From the NCBI GenBank assembly GCA_964370475.1, contig CAYJJI010000020.1, positions 1 through 18,383 of the forward strand: a DNA stretch of 18,383 nt, written 5' to 3'. The stretch comes from CAYJCL01 sp964370475 (GTDB lineage: Bacteria; Bacillota_I; Bacilli_A; RF39; UBA660). The translations under genes and the position numbers were made by a program. Below, piece after piece: positions 7,960 through 15,640 of the stretch (positions are counted from its first letter, which is position 1; every line of letters starts with the position of its first letter). The notes below the pieces were generated by a model. That model saw nothing but the letters and a program-made list of their open reading frames with translations, searched no databases and was not told the origin of the DNA.

Positions 7960-9684
7960 TTAAATAATAATCATTGATGAACGGCTAGTAAATTGTGAAT
8001 AACTTCCTCCATTATTAGCATTATTAAACGCCCAAATACCTGAATGAATATGATTACTATAAGTTCCGCCTCTATTAAACCAGATAAAATCCTTATGAAT
8101 CATATAAGAAAAATCTGAATTCCAAGCATCATTAATTAACTGCGAGGGATTCAATTCTATGGTAGCATCACCAACTAATCCAGTAACATATGAAGATGCA
8201 CTACTAGAATAAGAATAAGCATCGTAATATTTATGCTCAGGTTGAAATGTAAATCCAGCATTACTTTCATAAAAGTTACCAGAAATATCAACCATAGTTC
8301 CCATTACATATTCCCTTCTTCCACCAGCCATATCATATATACCAGTTATATTACGCGTCGTACTTGCAGCTTTACCATTATCCGTTGTCCATCTGTTTGC
8401 CTCAGGACAAATTGCAACTCCTGATACATTATTAGCAACAGCAGTATCACTACCCCCACATCCAGTAACTACATCCGTATCAGTACCATTGTTATAATAA
8501 TTATTGTTCTTTATTTTTGTACTACAAGTTCCATCACTATTACACACTCCATACTTTGATTGAGATAAATATGCAACAACTCCCCATTCTATATTTTTCA
8601 TCATATGTACATCAGTTGCCTCATCTAGTGAATATGTAGTCATTGCATTATTTATATTATCATACAAAGTTGATACATTCATGTCATGAATTGAATTTTG
8701 ATTTGGTTTAATTGTATTATCTTCACCTTGTTCAAACTTACCTATCCAAATACCTGTAAGTTCTTCATTTTCAATATTTCCTCTTTCAGTTTGACAAGAG
8801 TTCCCCCAACAAAAAGCTGGATGAGCACTTTGTGTTGTATCAACGAATGTTACATCAATTGCATGGGCAGCACTTTCTATACTTGATGAATCATATGAAT
8901 ATCTTGGTATCCAAACATACATCTGAGCAATAGATTCCATAGGAATAACTTTACCTATATAAGCACTAAATGAAGAATCAACTATTACAGCATTTGCCCA
9001 CTCCTTATTTTCATAAGAATACCATTCTTTAGATACATCAGCAACAGTTACTGTTCCATCATCTGCAATAGTAACTGGTAGCATTTTAGAATCTAATACA
9101 GGATCATTACCAGCTAATAAATCTTCTTCATAAGGTAATACTATAGAAGATGCTATAACAGATAATTTAACATTTATAGTTTTATTACTAGCATTAGCAG
9201 TAGTAGCAGAAGAATCAACCCACATTCTAAAATTATGTTCTACCACCTCGTTAGGAGCTATAGTATAAGTATCATATTTATAAGAAGTACTATTAGCAGT
9301 AACAGAATCAACAACATTAAAAGTATTAACAAGTGCTGGACTTGAAGAGTCCAGTGAAGTTTTAATTAAAGAATGTGAAATATTAGTAGTATTTAACACT
9401 TCAACTAATACATCATAAGATGCATTAGTGTTACAAGTATTTTTAACACTAAATGCATAAGGAGAAGATCTCATTCCATCAATATCACTTATTGGATATG
9501 ATTTAGTTAGATTAATTAAGGAACCATCTTCTTCAGTATAAGTAATAGATAAACAACCACTATTTACAACATTATTACCAGATTGCTGGTTCTCTGAAAA
9601 CCATAACGCATATGAAAAGCTAACAGCTAACACCCCCAACAATAAAACTCCTATCACCGATAAAAAAATCATTTTAGGCTTCAT
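7960..9684 (-). CDS. Surface protein: TasA-like N-domain plus FGE/C-type-lectin-like C-domain
   Basis: The 574-residue protein starts with MKPKM and a hydrophobic segment (about residues 4-26) ending in SFSYALWFSE, so it is exported and membrane-anchored or cleaved. Residues about 30-185 form a beta-rich domain paralogous to the gene at 1-590 (shared YAFSVKNT and FRMWVDS landmarks). After a linker, residues about 215-574 resemble the formylglycine-generating-enzyme/C-type-lectin fold: VWIPRYSYD, GIWIGKFE, GIYDMAGGRREYVMG and the final FNRGGTYS...FTSRSS. Six Cys in the central part suggest disulfides. No catalytic role is implied; binding or display is inferred. The ATG at 9682-9684 is chosen because AGGA lies nine bases ahead; an ATG at 9690 and a TTG at 9720 are in frame but poorly placed. 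It is single-gene, with its own promoter and terminator. The C-terminal end has features of a diversity-generating variable region. Confidence 0.8.
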   Translation of the reverse strand: MKPKMIFLSVIGVLLLGVLAVSFSYALWFSENQQSGNNVVNSGCLSITYTEEDGSLINLTKSYPISDIDGMRSSPYAFSVKNTCNTNASYDVLVEVLNTTNISHSLIKTSLDSSSPALVNTFNVVDSVTANSTSYKYDTYTIAPNEVVEHNFRMWVDSSATTANASNKTINVKLSVIASSIVLPYEEDLLAGNDPVLDSKMLPVTIADDGTVTVADVSKEWYSYENKEWANAVIVDSSFSAYIGKVIPMESIAQMYVWIPRYSYDSSSIESAAHAIDVTFVDTTQSAHPAFCWGNSCQTERGNIENEELTGIWIGKFEQGEDNTIKPNQNSIHDMNVSTLYDNINNAMTTYSLDEATDVHMMKNIEWGVVAYLSQSKYGVCNSDGTCSTKIKNNNYYNNGTDTDVVTGCGGSDTAVANNVSGVAICPEANRWTTDNGKAASTTRNITGIYDMAGGRREYVMGTMVDISGNFYESNAGFTFQPEHKYYDAYSYSSSASSYVTGLVGDATIELNPSQLINDAWNSDFSYMIHKDFIWFNRGGTYSNHIHSGIWAFNNANNGGSYSQFTSRSSMIII

Positions 9685-9708
9685 ATACATCAATCCTATC
9701 TTAATTAA

Positions 9709-9737
9709 ATAATAACACAATTATATTTAAAAAAAAA
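9709..9737 (-). promoter_or_regulatory. Extended -10 promoter with T9 tract, for the 7960-9684 gene
   Basis: On the minus strand TGTTATTAT (9709-9717) is an extended -10 with one mismatch to TATAAT. A run of nine T (9729-9737) lies 11 bases upstream of it, and no -35 is recognisable. Downstream, TTAAGATAGG precedes the start, close to the TAAGATAGAGG ahead of the 1-590 gene. Confidence 0.55.
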
Positions 9738-9799
9738 GATAAATTTCATTGGTATACACAAATATAAATTAACTACATTTTAAAAGTAATACAAAACAA

Positions 9800-9828
9800 T
9801 TGACTTCTACCTAAATATATAGTAAAAT
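9800..9828 (+). promoter_or_regulatory. Promoter of rpmB
   Basis: TTGACT (9800-9805), 17 bases, TAAAAT (9823-9828): each hexamer has one mismatch to the housekeeping consensus and the spacing is ideal. Transcription should start near 9835, followed by AAGGAGG (9847-9853) seven bases before the ATG. Confidence 0.85.
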
Positions 9829-9860
9829 CTTAGAGAAGTATTAATTAAGGAGGAATTCAT

Positions 9861-10031
9861 ATGGCAAAAGACGTATCAAAAAAGAAACCTTTATTTGGAA
9901 ACAAAAGAAGTCATGCTCTAAACGCTACTAGACATGCTCAAAAACCAAACAAGCAAAAGAAAACTATTGACGGAGTAAAAGTAGTTATTAGTGCTAGAGA
10001 AGCTAAAACTATTAAAAAAGAAAGCAAATAA
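9861..10031 (+). CDS. rpmB: 50S ribosomal protein L28
   Basis: This small basic protein of the large ribosomal subunit is 56 residues long. The signature GNKRSHALNATRHAQKPNKQ (13-32) matches the conserved L28 core GNNRSHALNATKR-W-PN, and VVISAREAKTIKK matches the usual VSARALKSGK end. It has no cysteine at all, so it is the zinc-free form, and it is slightly shorter than B. subtilis L28 (62 residues), mainly near the N-terminus. The start is certain: ATG preceded by AAGGAGG and a near-consensus promoter. It is the only plus-strand gene here and faces the rpe-DUF1003 end of the neighbouring operon, the same convergent arrangement rpmB has beside the rsgA-rpe-thiN group in B. subtilis. Confidence 0.95.
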   Translation: MAKDVSKKKPLFGNKRSHALNATRHAQKPNKQKKTIDGVKVVISAREAKTIKKESK

Positions 10032-10060
10032 AAACTGAAGATTATTCTTCAGTTTTTTCT
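10027..10060. terminator. Bidirectional terminator shared by rpmB and the DUF1003 gene
   Basis: An 11-base-pair perfect stem (10031-10041 and 10046-10056) with a 4-base loop (10042-10045) is flanked by A-rich sequence on the left and a T run on the right, so it can work in both directions. It starts at the last base of the rpmB stop. The stop codon of the convergent gene (10042-10044) lies in the loop, and that gene's last four sense codons form one arm. Confidence 0.9.
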
Positions 10061-10557
10061 ATTGCATTAATTCTTTCTTCAAGAATTTTTTGTTTGTTAT
10101 AAACTTTTTCTACTAAATCATGAATTTCTTCTAATATTAACTCACTTTTTAAATCAGTTTTATAATCTTGTAAACTTCTAAGACTATCTTTTTTAGATTG
10201 TCTTTTTTGACTCATCATAATTATTGGAGCCTGCAAAGCAGCCATACAACTTAAAAATAAATTAAGCAGTATAAATGGATAAGGATCCATTTCAATAAAA
10301 TAAATATTAGCAACTATCCATCCTATTAAAAATAAAACAAATATAATTATAAAAGTCCAACTACCAGCACCATCAGAAAAAGCATCAGCTACTCTTTCAC
10401 TAAGAGTTGCTCTCTTCTCTTCTTCCTTATCAACATCAATTGATATATTTTCATCTAACAATAAATCAATTAATTCATTCTCATCAACGTTATCTAACAA
10501 ACGTTGATTCTTAAGTAACATCTTAACTAATTCTTTTCTATTTCTCTCGTTGCTCAT
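10042..10557 (-). CDS. DUF1003 family membrane protein
   Basis: The 171-residue protein has a charged N-terminus (1-50), then LSERVADAFSDGAGSWTFI, two hydrophobic segments (about 69-88 and 95-113) separated by a short loop with MDPYPFILLNL, and then APIIMMSQKRQSKKDSLRS with a C-terminal helical coiled-coil-like tail. DPYPFILLN and PIIMMSQ-RQ are the hallmark motifs of DUF1003, a family of bacterial inner-membrane proteins whose function is not established. Its ATG overlaps the rpe stop as ATGA, so it is the last gene of that transcript and is likely translated by coupling. In B. subtilis thiN and spoVM lie in this position. The end of the gene is embedded in a terminator shared with rpmB. Confidence 0.9.
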   Translation of the reverse strand: MSNERNRKELVKMLLKNQRLLDNVDENELIDLLLDENISIDVDKEEEKRATLSERVADAFSDGAGSWTFIIIFVLFLIGWIVANIYFIEMDPYPFILLNLFLSCMAALQAPIIMMSQKRQSKKDSLRSLQDYKTDLKSELILEEIHDLVEKVYNKQKILEERINAIEKTEE

Positions 10558-11171
10558 CTTAAACTATTAATCCTTTCTTGATAATTATCACTCTTACAAA
10601 CATAAGAACCACTAATAACAGTATCAACACCCTTAACTAATTTAATAGTATCACTATTTATTCCACCATCAATATATATATCCAAGTCAAATGTTTTTTT
10701 ACACTCTACTAATTCCTTAATCTTAGATATACTACTAAGCATAAAAGATTGCCCTCCAGCACCAGGTTCTACACTCATAATTAACACTAAATCAATATAA
10801 TCTATATAATCATTTATATAACTAACTTTAGTATTAGGCTTTATAGCTAAACCACACCTAATTCCATGACTCTTAATTAAATCTAATGACTCACTATCAT
10901 TAAGCTCACTATGAATAGTAATAGCATCTACTTTATATTTAACTATCTCTTTAATATATTCAATGGGATCATTCACCATTAAATGAATATCTACTGGCTT
11001 TTCACAAGCACTAATTAATTCTCCTAATTCAGATATATCCATATTCTTATTAGGAACAAATAAACCATCCATAATATCAAAATGAATATAATCTGCATTA
11101 GTATCATTAATTTTACTAATACAAGTCAAATAATCATCATTACTACTTAAAAAAGAAACTGCTACCTTCAT
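10554..11171 (-). CDS. rpe: Ribulose-phosphate 3-epimerase
   Basis: This enzyme interconverts ribulose 5-phosphate and xylulose 5-phosphate in the cytosolic pentose phosphate pathway. The 205-residue TIM barrel carries the family landmarks: HFDIMDGLFVPN (H30, D32, D35), DIHLMV, MSVEPGAGGQSF, YIDGGIN (catalytic Asp and phosphate loop) and ISGSYV. The N-terminus reads VAVSFLSSND where the family usually has PSLLSADF, so that strand is slightly divergent, and the protein is a little shorter than typical (about 215-220). The ATG has AAGGA nine bases ahead. It sits 68 bases after rsgA, with a hairpin and an extended -10 element in the gap, so it may be transcribed separately as well as by read-through. 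It overlaps the DUF1003 gene by four bases. Confidence 0.95.
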   Translation of the reverse strand: MKVAVSFLSSNDDYLTCISKINDTNADYIHFDIMDGLFVPNKNMDISELGELISACEKPVDIHLMVNDPIEYIKEIVKYKVDAITIHSELNDSESLDLIKSHGIRCGLAIKPNTKVSYINDYIDYIDLVLIMSVEPGAGGQSFMLSSISKIKELVECKKTFDLDIYIDGGINSDTIKLVKGVDTVISGSYVCKSDNYQERINSLR

Positions 11172-11190
11172 ATCATCACATCCTTAAATA

Positions 11191-11199
11191 ATTTTACCA
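11191..11199 (-). promoter_or_regulatory. Candidate extended -10 promoter for rpe-DUF1003
   Basis: TGGTAAAAT on the minus strand sits in ACGTGGTAAAATTATTTA, nearly identical to the dnaE promoter core. No good -35 is visible. It lies just downstream of the rsgA hairpin, so it could restart transcription there. Confidence 0.5.
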
Positions 11200-11215
11200 C
11201 GTAATTCAAAATAAT

Positions 11216-11241
11216 AAAAGAACTACAAAAGTAATTCTCTT
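11216..11241 (-). terminator. Hairpin at the end of rsgA, terminator or attenuator
   Basis: An 11-base-pair stem (two G-U pairs) with a 4-base loop, 11216-11226 against 11231-11241, is followed on the minus strand by a short imperfect T-rich run. The rsgA stop codon (11240-11242) lies at the base of the stem. The weak T run suggests partial read-through into rpe. Confidence 0.6.
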
Positions 11242-12070
11242 ATTTTTTTATTTCATCAATAAATTTAACATAATTATCATATCTCGATTGAATTATCTTA
11301 CCAGAATCAACTCTATCTTTAACAGAACAATTACTTTCTCCAACATGCTTACAATTACCATATTCACAAGATTTACCAAATTCTACAAATGAATTTTGTA
11401 AATCTTCCAAATTCATATCTTTCAATTCTAACGCCGAAAACCCTGGAGTATCAGCTATTAAAAAGTTTCCAATATGAAACAACTCCACATGTCTAGTAGT
11501 ATGTTTACCTCTACCTAAACTAAGAGATATCTCTTGTGTTTTAAGATTTAACTTCTTATCTAACTTATTTAGAAAAGAACTCTTCCCAGCACCTGTCTGA
11601 CCACATAAAACAATAATTTTATTTTTAAGTAATCTCCTAGCTTTAAATAACTGATTATTATAAAAAGTTTTAATTCCTATACTTTCATAATACTTAGCTA
11701 ACTTCTTAACCTCTTTATACTCATGACTAGATAATAAATCTAATTTAGTAAAGCAAATAATTGGTGTAATGTTATTATAAGTAATAACAGATAATAACTT
11801 ATCTAATAAATTAAGCGATAAATTAGGATTCTTACAACTAGTAATTACAACAGCATAATCAACATTAGCAATCATCGGCCTAACTAATTCATTAAGTCTA
11901 GGTAATATTTCTAATATATAATTATTCTCCGGATCAATTACTACTTCATCACCCACTAGAGGAGTAAGTTTATCATTTCTAAACTTACCTCTAGGAGTAC
12001 AAACATATTCATCTTTATTAACCAAAACCGTATATTGATTACTTATATTCTTAATAATCTTCCCTTGCAT
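11240..12070 (-). CDS. rsgA: Small ribosomal subunit biogenesis GTPase RsgA (CpgA/YloQ)
   Basis: This GTPase checks late 30S subunit maturation. The 276-residue protein shows the circularly permuted order of G motifs: an N-terminal OB fold (1-65), then G4 TKLD (108-111), P-loop GQTGAGKSS (157-165), the switch region GRGKHTTRH (186-194) and G3 DTPG (207-210), and finally a zinc knuckle with C235, C240, H242 and C248. All key residues are present. The start ATG at 12070 comes one base after the prkC stop (TAAT then ATG) and no Shine-Dalgarno sequence is visible, so it is probably translated by reinitiation after prkC. In B. subtilis the product is a known phosphorylation target of PrkC, consistent with the shared operon. 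Confidence 0.97.
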   Translation of the reverse strand: MQGKIIKNISNQYTVLVNKDEYVCTPRGKFRNDKLTPLVGDEVVIDPENNYILEILPRLNELVRPMIANVDYAVVITSCKNPNLSLNLLDKLLSVITYNNITPIICFTKLDLLSSHEYKEVKKLAKYYESIGIKTFYNNQLFKARRLLKNKIIVLCGQTGAGKSSFLNKLDKKLNLKTQEISLSLGRGKHTTRHVELFHIGNFLIADTPGFSALELKDMNLEDLQNSFVEFGKSCEYGNCKHVGESNCSVKDRVDSGKIIQSRYDNYVKFIDEIKK

Positions 12071-12071
12071 A

Positions 12072-13826
12072 TTAACATAAACCAGTCTCTAAACAAGAAT
12101 CACCAGGTTCCTCAACTTCAACAGCTTCTGCAACTTCAATAGTTAAAGTACCACCAGGCGTAACAATATACACATCAGCTGCTCTATTTTGACTCATTAT
12201 AGTTCCTTCTTCAACACTAGAAGTTTGAACATAATTTACATTTAAAGTTATGCCATTATCATCACAAAATTCTTCTATATCAGAAACAGAATAAGATCCA
12301 TCAGTAAAATCTGGATACTTAATAATTATATTAGGAATATATAATATTATTGTATCTCCTTCAGTAAGAACTTCACCTTCTTCAATATCTTGTTTCATTA
12401 TTTCATTAGTATCATATTTAGAAGCATCTTCTTCATCAACATCTATTTTTTCAATTCTAACATTAATATTAAAAGCTTCTAACATTCCTTGAGCAGTTAA
12501 ATAGTTTTCTCCAACTAAATTCTCTACTACATAAGAATTACCATCACCTTTAGAAACATATAAAACAATATCAGTTCCTTCAGTTCTTCTTTCACCAGCT
12601 ACTGGATTAGTTCTTACTATATCTCCCGCAGGAATATCTTCACTAATTTGCTCCCTATGATCTTCAGATATTTCAAAACCAGCATCCTGTAATTTATCAA
12701 CAGCCTCATCAAACGACATACCACTAACATCAGGAATAACTATTTCATCACTATCAGTAACAAACATAAATAACACAAAAGCGGTTGTAATAACTACAAT
12801 TAAGCCAGTAAATATAGACGCTAAAGTTATTAATGTCTTTTTATCTTCTTTTTTCATATCACTTTCCTTAACTTGTTTAGCAATAACCTCATTTTTATCA
12901 TCAACTATATTGCTTTCCAATTCTTTTATTGTCTTCTTCTTAGCTTTATCATCATACTCAGATTCAGAATGTAATAACTTAATAACAGGTTCATCAGCTC
13001 TTGATTCATCTAAACAAGTAGCTAAGTCTTCATGCATTTCTCTAGCATCATTATATCTATTTTCAGGATTTTTACTAGTAGATCTAATGATTATATTCGC
13101 AATACTTTGAGGTAATTCAGGTAACTCCTCTTTAATATCAGGAAGCTTTTCTTTTAAGTGTTTTAATGCTATCTCAACAGCATTATCACCTCTATAAGGT
13201 AATTTACCAGTCAATAACTCATACATTAAAATACCCATTGAATATATATCACTCTTTAAAGTAGATCCTTTACCACTAGCTTGCTCAGGTGGTAAATAAT
13301 GAACACTACCCATAACAGAATTAGTTTGCGTTAACTGTGTATTATTAATTGCCATAGCAATACCAAAATCAGTAATCTTAACTAAACCATTTTCTAATAT
13401 CATTATATTTTGGGGTTTAATATCTCTATGGATCAAATAAGCATCATGAGCAACACACAACCCATCACTAATTTGTAACATAATATCTACAACTTCACTA
13501 GAAGTTAACTTACCACGTTTCTTAATTAAAGTTTTTAAATGCTTACCTTCAATAAACTCCATTACAATATAATAACTACCATTATCTTCCCCAACATCAT
13601 AAACTTCTACAATATTCGGATGAGATAAACTACTTGATGATAAAGCTTCTCTTTGAAATCTTCTAACAAACTTCTCATCACTTGCTAAATCTCCTCGTAA
13701 TATCTTCACTGCTACATTACGATCTAATATAGTATCATAAGCTAAATAAACATTAGCCATTCCACCTTCGCCAACTGCTTTAATGATTTGATAACGATCA
13801 TTAATTTTTTGCCCCTTCATTATCAC
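12072..13826 (-). CDS. prkC: PASTA-domain Ser/Thr protein kinase
   Basis: This is a membrane eukaryotic-type kinase that senses cell-wall fragments and controls growth, wall metabolism and, in spore formers, germination. The kinase domain (about 9-270) has GEGGMANVY, VAVK (K41), HRDIKPQN (133-140), DFG (153-155) and PPEQASG. After a charged juxtamembrane stretch there is one membrane segment (about 331-356) and then three extracellular PASTA repeats (about 362-428, 430-502, 503-570). The tail ends in CLETGLC, two cysteines not usual for the family. The GTG at 13826 overlaps the prpC stop (GTGA) and has GGTGA six bases ahead; an ATG at 13820 is the alternative. prpC precedes it and rsgA follows after one base. 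Confidence 0.95.
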   Translation of the reverse strand: MIMKGQKINDRYQIIKAVGEGGMANVYLAYDTILDRNVAVKILRGDLASDEKFVRRFQREALSSSSLSHPNIVEVYDVGEDNGSYYIVMEFIEGKHLKTLIKKRGKLTSSEVVDIMLQISDGLCVAHDAYLIHRDIKPQNIMILENGLVKITDFGIAMAINNTQLTQTNSVMGSVHYLPPEQASGKGSTLKSDIYSMGILMYELLTGKLPYRGDNAVEIALKHLKEKLPDIKEELPELPQSIANIIIRSTSKNPENRYNDAREMHEDLATCLDESRADEPVIKLLHSESEYDDKAKKKTIKELESNIVDDKNEVIAKQVKESDMKKEDKKTLITLASIFTGLIVVITTAFVLFMFVTDSDEIVIPDVSGMSFDEAVDKLQDAGFEISEDHREQISEDIPAGDIVRTNPVAGERRTEGTDIVLYVSKGDGNSYVVENLVGENYLTAQGMLEAFNINVRIEKIDVDEEDASKYDTNEIMKQDIEEGEVLTEGDTIILYIPNIIIKYPDFTDGSYSVSDIEEFCDDNGITLNVNYVQTSSVEEGTIMSQNRAADVYIVTPGGTLTIEVAEAVEVEEPGDSCLETGLC

Positions 13827-14569
13827 TTAGTTTCACCACTTTCTCTCGTTAGTAGTGCAATAGATATATTGTCTGTCCCACCACGAGAATTACACTTATT
13901 AATCATTTTTATTACTTTTTCTTCAATTTCTAATACTGGATCACTAATTACCTTTTCAATCTGTTCTTTATTCATCATATTAGTTAAACCATCACTACAT
14001 AGTAGTATCGCTTCAATAGATGTATCTACATCAAATATATCAACTACTACCTTATCAACTGATCCCAAAGCTTTAGTTAAAACATTCTTTTGAGGATGAA
14101 ACTTAGCTTCTTCTTCAGTTAAATCACCAGCTGCAACTAATAAATTAGTTATAGTATGGTCTTTAGTAACTTTATATAATTGATTCTTTTTCATTACATA
14201 ACCAGAACTATCTCCCAGATTAGCAAATATTAAAAACTCATCAGTTAATATTGCTGCAACTACAGTAGTTCCCATTCCTTTAGTTTCAGGATTATCCTTA
14301 GTATAATCAATAATATTTTTATTAACCTCTACTATATTATCCTTAAGCCAATTAATAGCATCTAATTTATAACCAACACTAGACATACTTTGAAATCGTT
14401 TGCCTAAATGAGTAACAACCATCGAACTGGCTACTTCTCCAGCTCTATGTCCACCCATACCATCAGCAACAATCATCAATTGTTCACCACTAGCATTTTT
14501 CAAAATAGTAACACTATCTTCATTATGAGTTCTAATTTTTCCTACATCAGTTAAATAAAATGTTTTCAT
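13823..14569 (-). CDS. prpC: PP2C-type protein phosphatase (partner of PrkC)
   Basis: This is a Mn/Mg-dependent serine/threonine phosphatase that removes phosphates placed by PrkC. The 248-residue single-domain protein has all PP2C motifs: THNED (metal ligand D18), VADGMGGHRAGE (D36, G37), GMGTT, NLGDSSGYV, LLCSDGL (D193) and GGTDNIS (D233). There is no membrane segment, so it acts in the cytoplasm on the kinase domain side. The ATG at 14569 overlaps the rlmN stop (TAATG), with GAGGTGG just ahead. Its TGA stop overlaps the likely GTG start of prkC. This tight phosphatase-kinase pairing is the standard arrangement. Confidence 0.97.
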   Translation of the reverse strand: MKTFYLTDVGKIRTHNEDSVTILKNASGEQLMIVADGMGGHRAGEVASSMVVTHLGKRFQSMSSVGYKLDAINWLKDNIVEVNKNIIDYTKDNPETKGMGTTVVAAILTDEFLIFANLGDSSGYVMKKNQLYKVTKDHTITNLLVAAGDLTEEEAKFHPQKNVLTKALGSVDKVVVDIFDVDTSIEAILLCSDGLTNMMNKEQIEKVISDPVLEIEEKVIKMINKCNSRGGTDNISIALLTRESGETK

Positions 14570-15585
14570 TATTCCACCTCTTTACTTCTAAGTTGCCCAC
14601 AAGCAGCATCAATATTACTACCAAATTCTCTTCGAATAGTAACATTAATTCCTCGTTTTTTTAAACAATCATAAAATTTTAAAATATCTTCTTTTAGAGT
14701 CTTTTTATATTGTAAATGATTCGTTTCATTATAAGGTATTAAATTAACATAAACATTCAAACCTCTTAATAAAGACGCTAATTGATTAGCACATACAATG
14801 CTATCATTTACCCCCTTAAGCATAACATATTCAATAGTAATACGTCTATTAGTTAGTGCTATATAACGTCTAATACTTGACATCAATTTTTCAGTATTAT
14901 AAACCTTATTAATTGGCATCAATTCATTTCTTAATAAATCATTCGGAGCATGCAAAGATATCGCTAAATTTATTTGAATATTTTCATTACTTAACATATC
15001 CATTTTAGGTACAATTCCACAAGTAGATAAAGTAATATGCCTAGCTCCAATAGCAATCCCCTTATCATCATTAACAATTCTAATAAAATTCATTACATTA
15101 TCATAATTATCTAAAGGTTCCCCAATACCCATTATAACTATACTACTAACTCTTTCCTTTAATTCTTCCTCAATTAATAAAATTTGCAAAACCATTTCAT
15201 GAGCTTCTAAATCTCTAACTTTCTTAAGTCGACCACTTTCACAAAAAGAACATCCCATATTACATCCAACTTGCGATGAAACACATACACTATTCCCATA
15301 ATCATGTCTCATTAAAACAGCTTCTATATAATTATTATCTTCTAATTTGAATAAATACTTTTTAACCAATTTGTCCTCTTGAACCTTATCAATAGAAATC
15401 AACTTAGTACTAAAATTATCTTTCAATTTAGATCTTAATGAAGTACTAACATTAGTCATTAAATCAATATCTAACACTCTACTTTTATATAACCATTCAA
15501 AAACTTGAAGAGCTTTATATTTCTTCTCTCCAATACTTAAAAAATATTCTTCTAAGTCTTTTCTTTTCATTCCAAATAAATTCAT
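14569..15585 (-). CDS. rlmN: Dual-specificity 23S rRNA/tRNA adenine-C2 methyltransferase
   Basis: This radical SAM enzyme methylates A2503 of 23S rRNA and A37 of some tRNAs. The 338-residue protein has the [4Fe-4S] motif C108-x3-C112-x2-C115 (CNMGCSFC), the upstream glutamate of IEAVLM (E88), SAM-binding stretches MGIGEPLDN and ISLHAPND, and the methyl-carrying cysteine in DAACGQL (C329). A small N-terminal helical domain (1-55) is present as usual. The ATG at 15585 has AGGTGA ahead. It is the first gene of the rlmN-prpC-prkC-rsgA group and lies 53 bases after the sigE stop, behind a terminator. A TATAAT at 15601-15606 could be its promoter. Confidence 0.97.
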   Translation of the reverse strand: MNLFGMKRKDLEEYFLSIGEKKYKALQVFEWLYKSRVLDIDLMTNVSTSLRSKLKDNFSTKLISIDKVQEDKLVKKYLFKLEDNNYIEAVLMRHDYGNSVCVSSQVGCNMGCSFCESGRLKKVRDLEAHEMVLQILLIEEELKERVSSIVIMGIGEPLDNYDNVMNFIRIVNDDKGIAIGARHITLSTCGIVPKMDMLSNENIQINLAISLHAPNDLLRNELMPINKVYNTEKLMSSIRRYIALTNRRITIEYVMLKGVNDSIVCANQLASLLRGLNVYVNLIPYNETNHLQYKKTLKEDILKFYDCLKKRGINVTIRREFGSNIDAACGQLRSKEVE

Positions 15586-15600
15586 ATTTCACCTATATAA

Positions 15601-15606
15601 ATTATA
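15601..15606 (-). promoter_or_regulatory. Candidate -10 for rlmN operon
   Basis: A perfect TATAAT on the minus strand lies about 15 bases before the ribosome site of rlmN. There is no clear -35; the T10 tail of the sigE terminator occupies that region. Confidence 0.4.
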
Positions 15607-15615
15607 CTATAAAAT

Positions 15616-15640
15616 AAAAAAAAAAGATACAATGTATCTT
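15616..15640 (-). terminator. Terminator of spoIIGA-sigE
   Basis: A 7-base-pair stem, AAGATAC and GTATCTT (15624-15630 and 15634-15640) with a 3-base loop, is followed on the minus strand by ten T. The sigE stop codon (15639-15641) overlaps the stem base. Confidence 0.85.

Noticed and set aside
8233..8886. Two short plus-strand reading frames (8233-8424 and 8698-8886)
   Set aside because: They lie antisense inside the surface-protein gene, have no ribosome site and no recognisable content; they are shadows of the real frame.
7960..9200. Active formylglycine-generating enzyme
   Set aside because: Only the fold-like motifs are present in a secreted, Asn/Ser-rich context; no sulfatase or catalytic cysteine pair is recognisable, so display or binding is more likely.
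9685..9720. Longer N-terminus of the 7960-9684 protein from TTG at 9720
   Set aside because: The extension includes the -10 region and lacks a ribosome site; the ATG at 9684 has AGGA at a good distance and gives a normal signal peptide.
10032..10041. spoVM, expected near rpmB by synteny
   Set aside because: There are only ten bases between the rpmB and DUF1003 stops, so no small gene fits; none was seen in the other gaps.
11231..11260. Riboswitch or leader RNA ahead of rpe
   Set aside because: The 68-base gap is filled by the rsgA hairpin and a promoter-like element; there is no room for a known aptamer.
12910..14093. Plus-strand reading frames opposite prkC and prpC (12910-13110, 13788-14093)
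   Set aside because: Antisense to well-supported genes with full motifs; no start signals.
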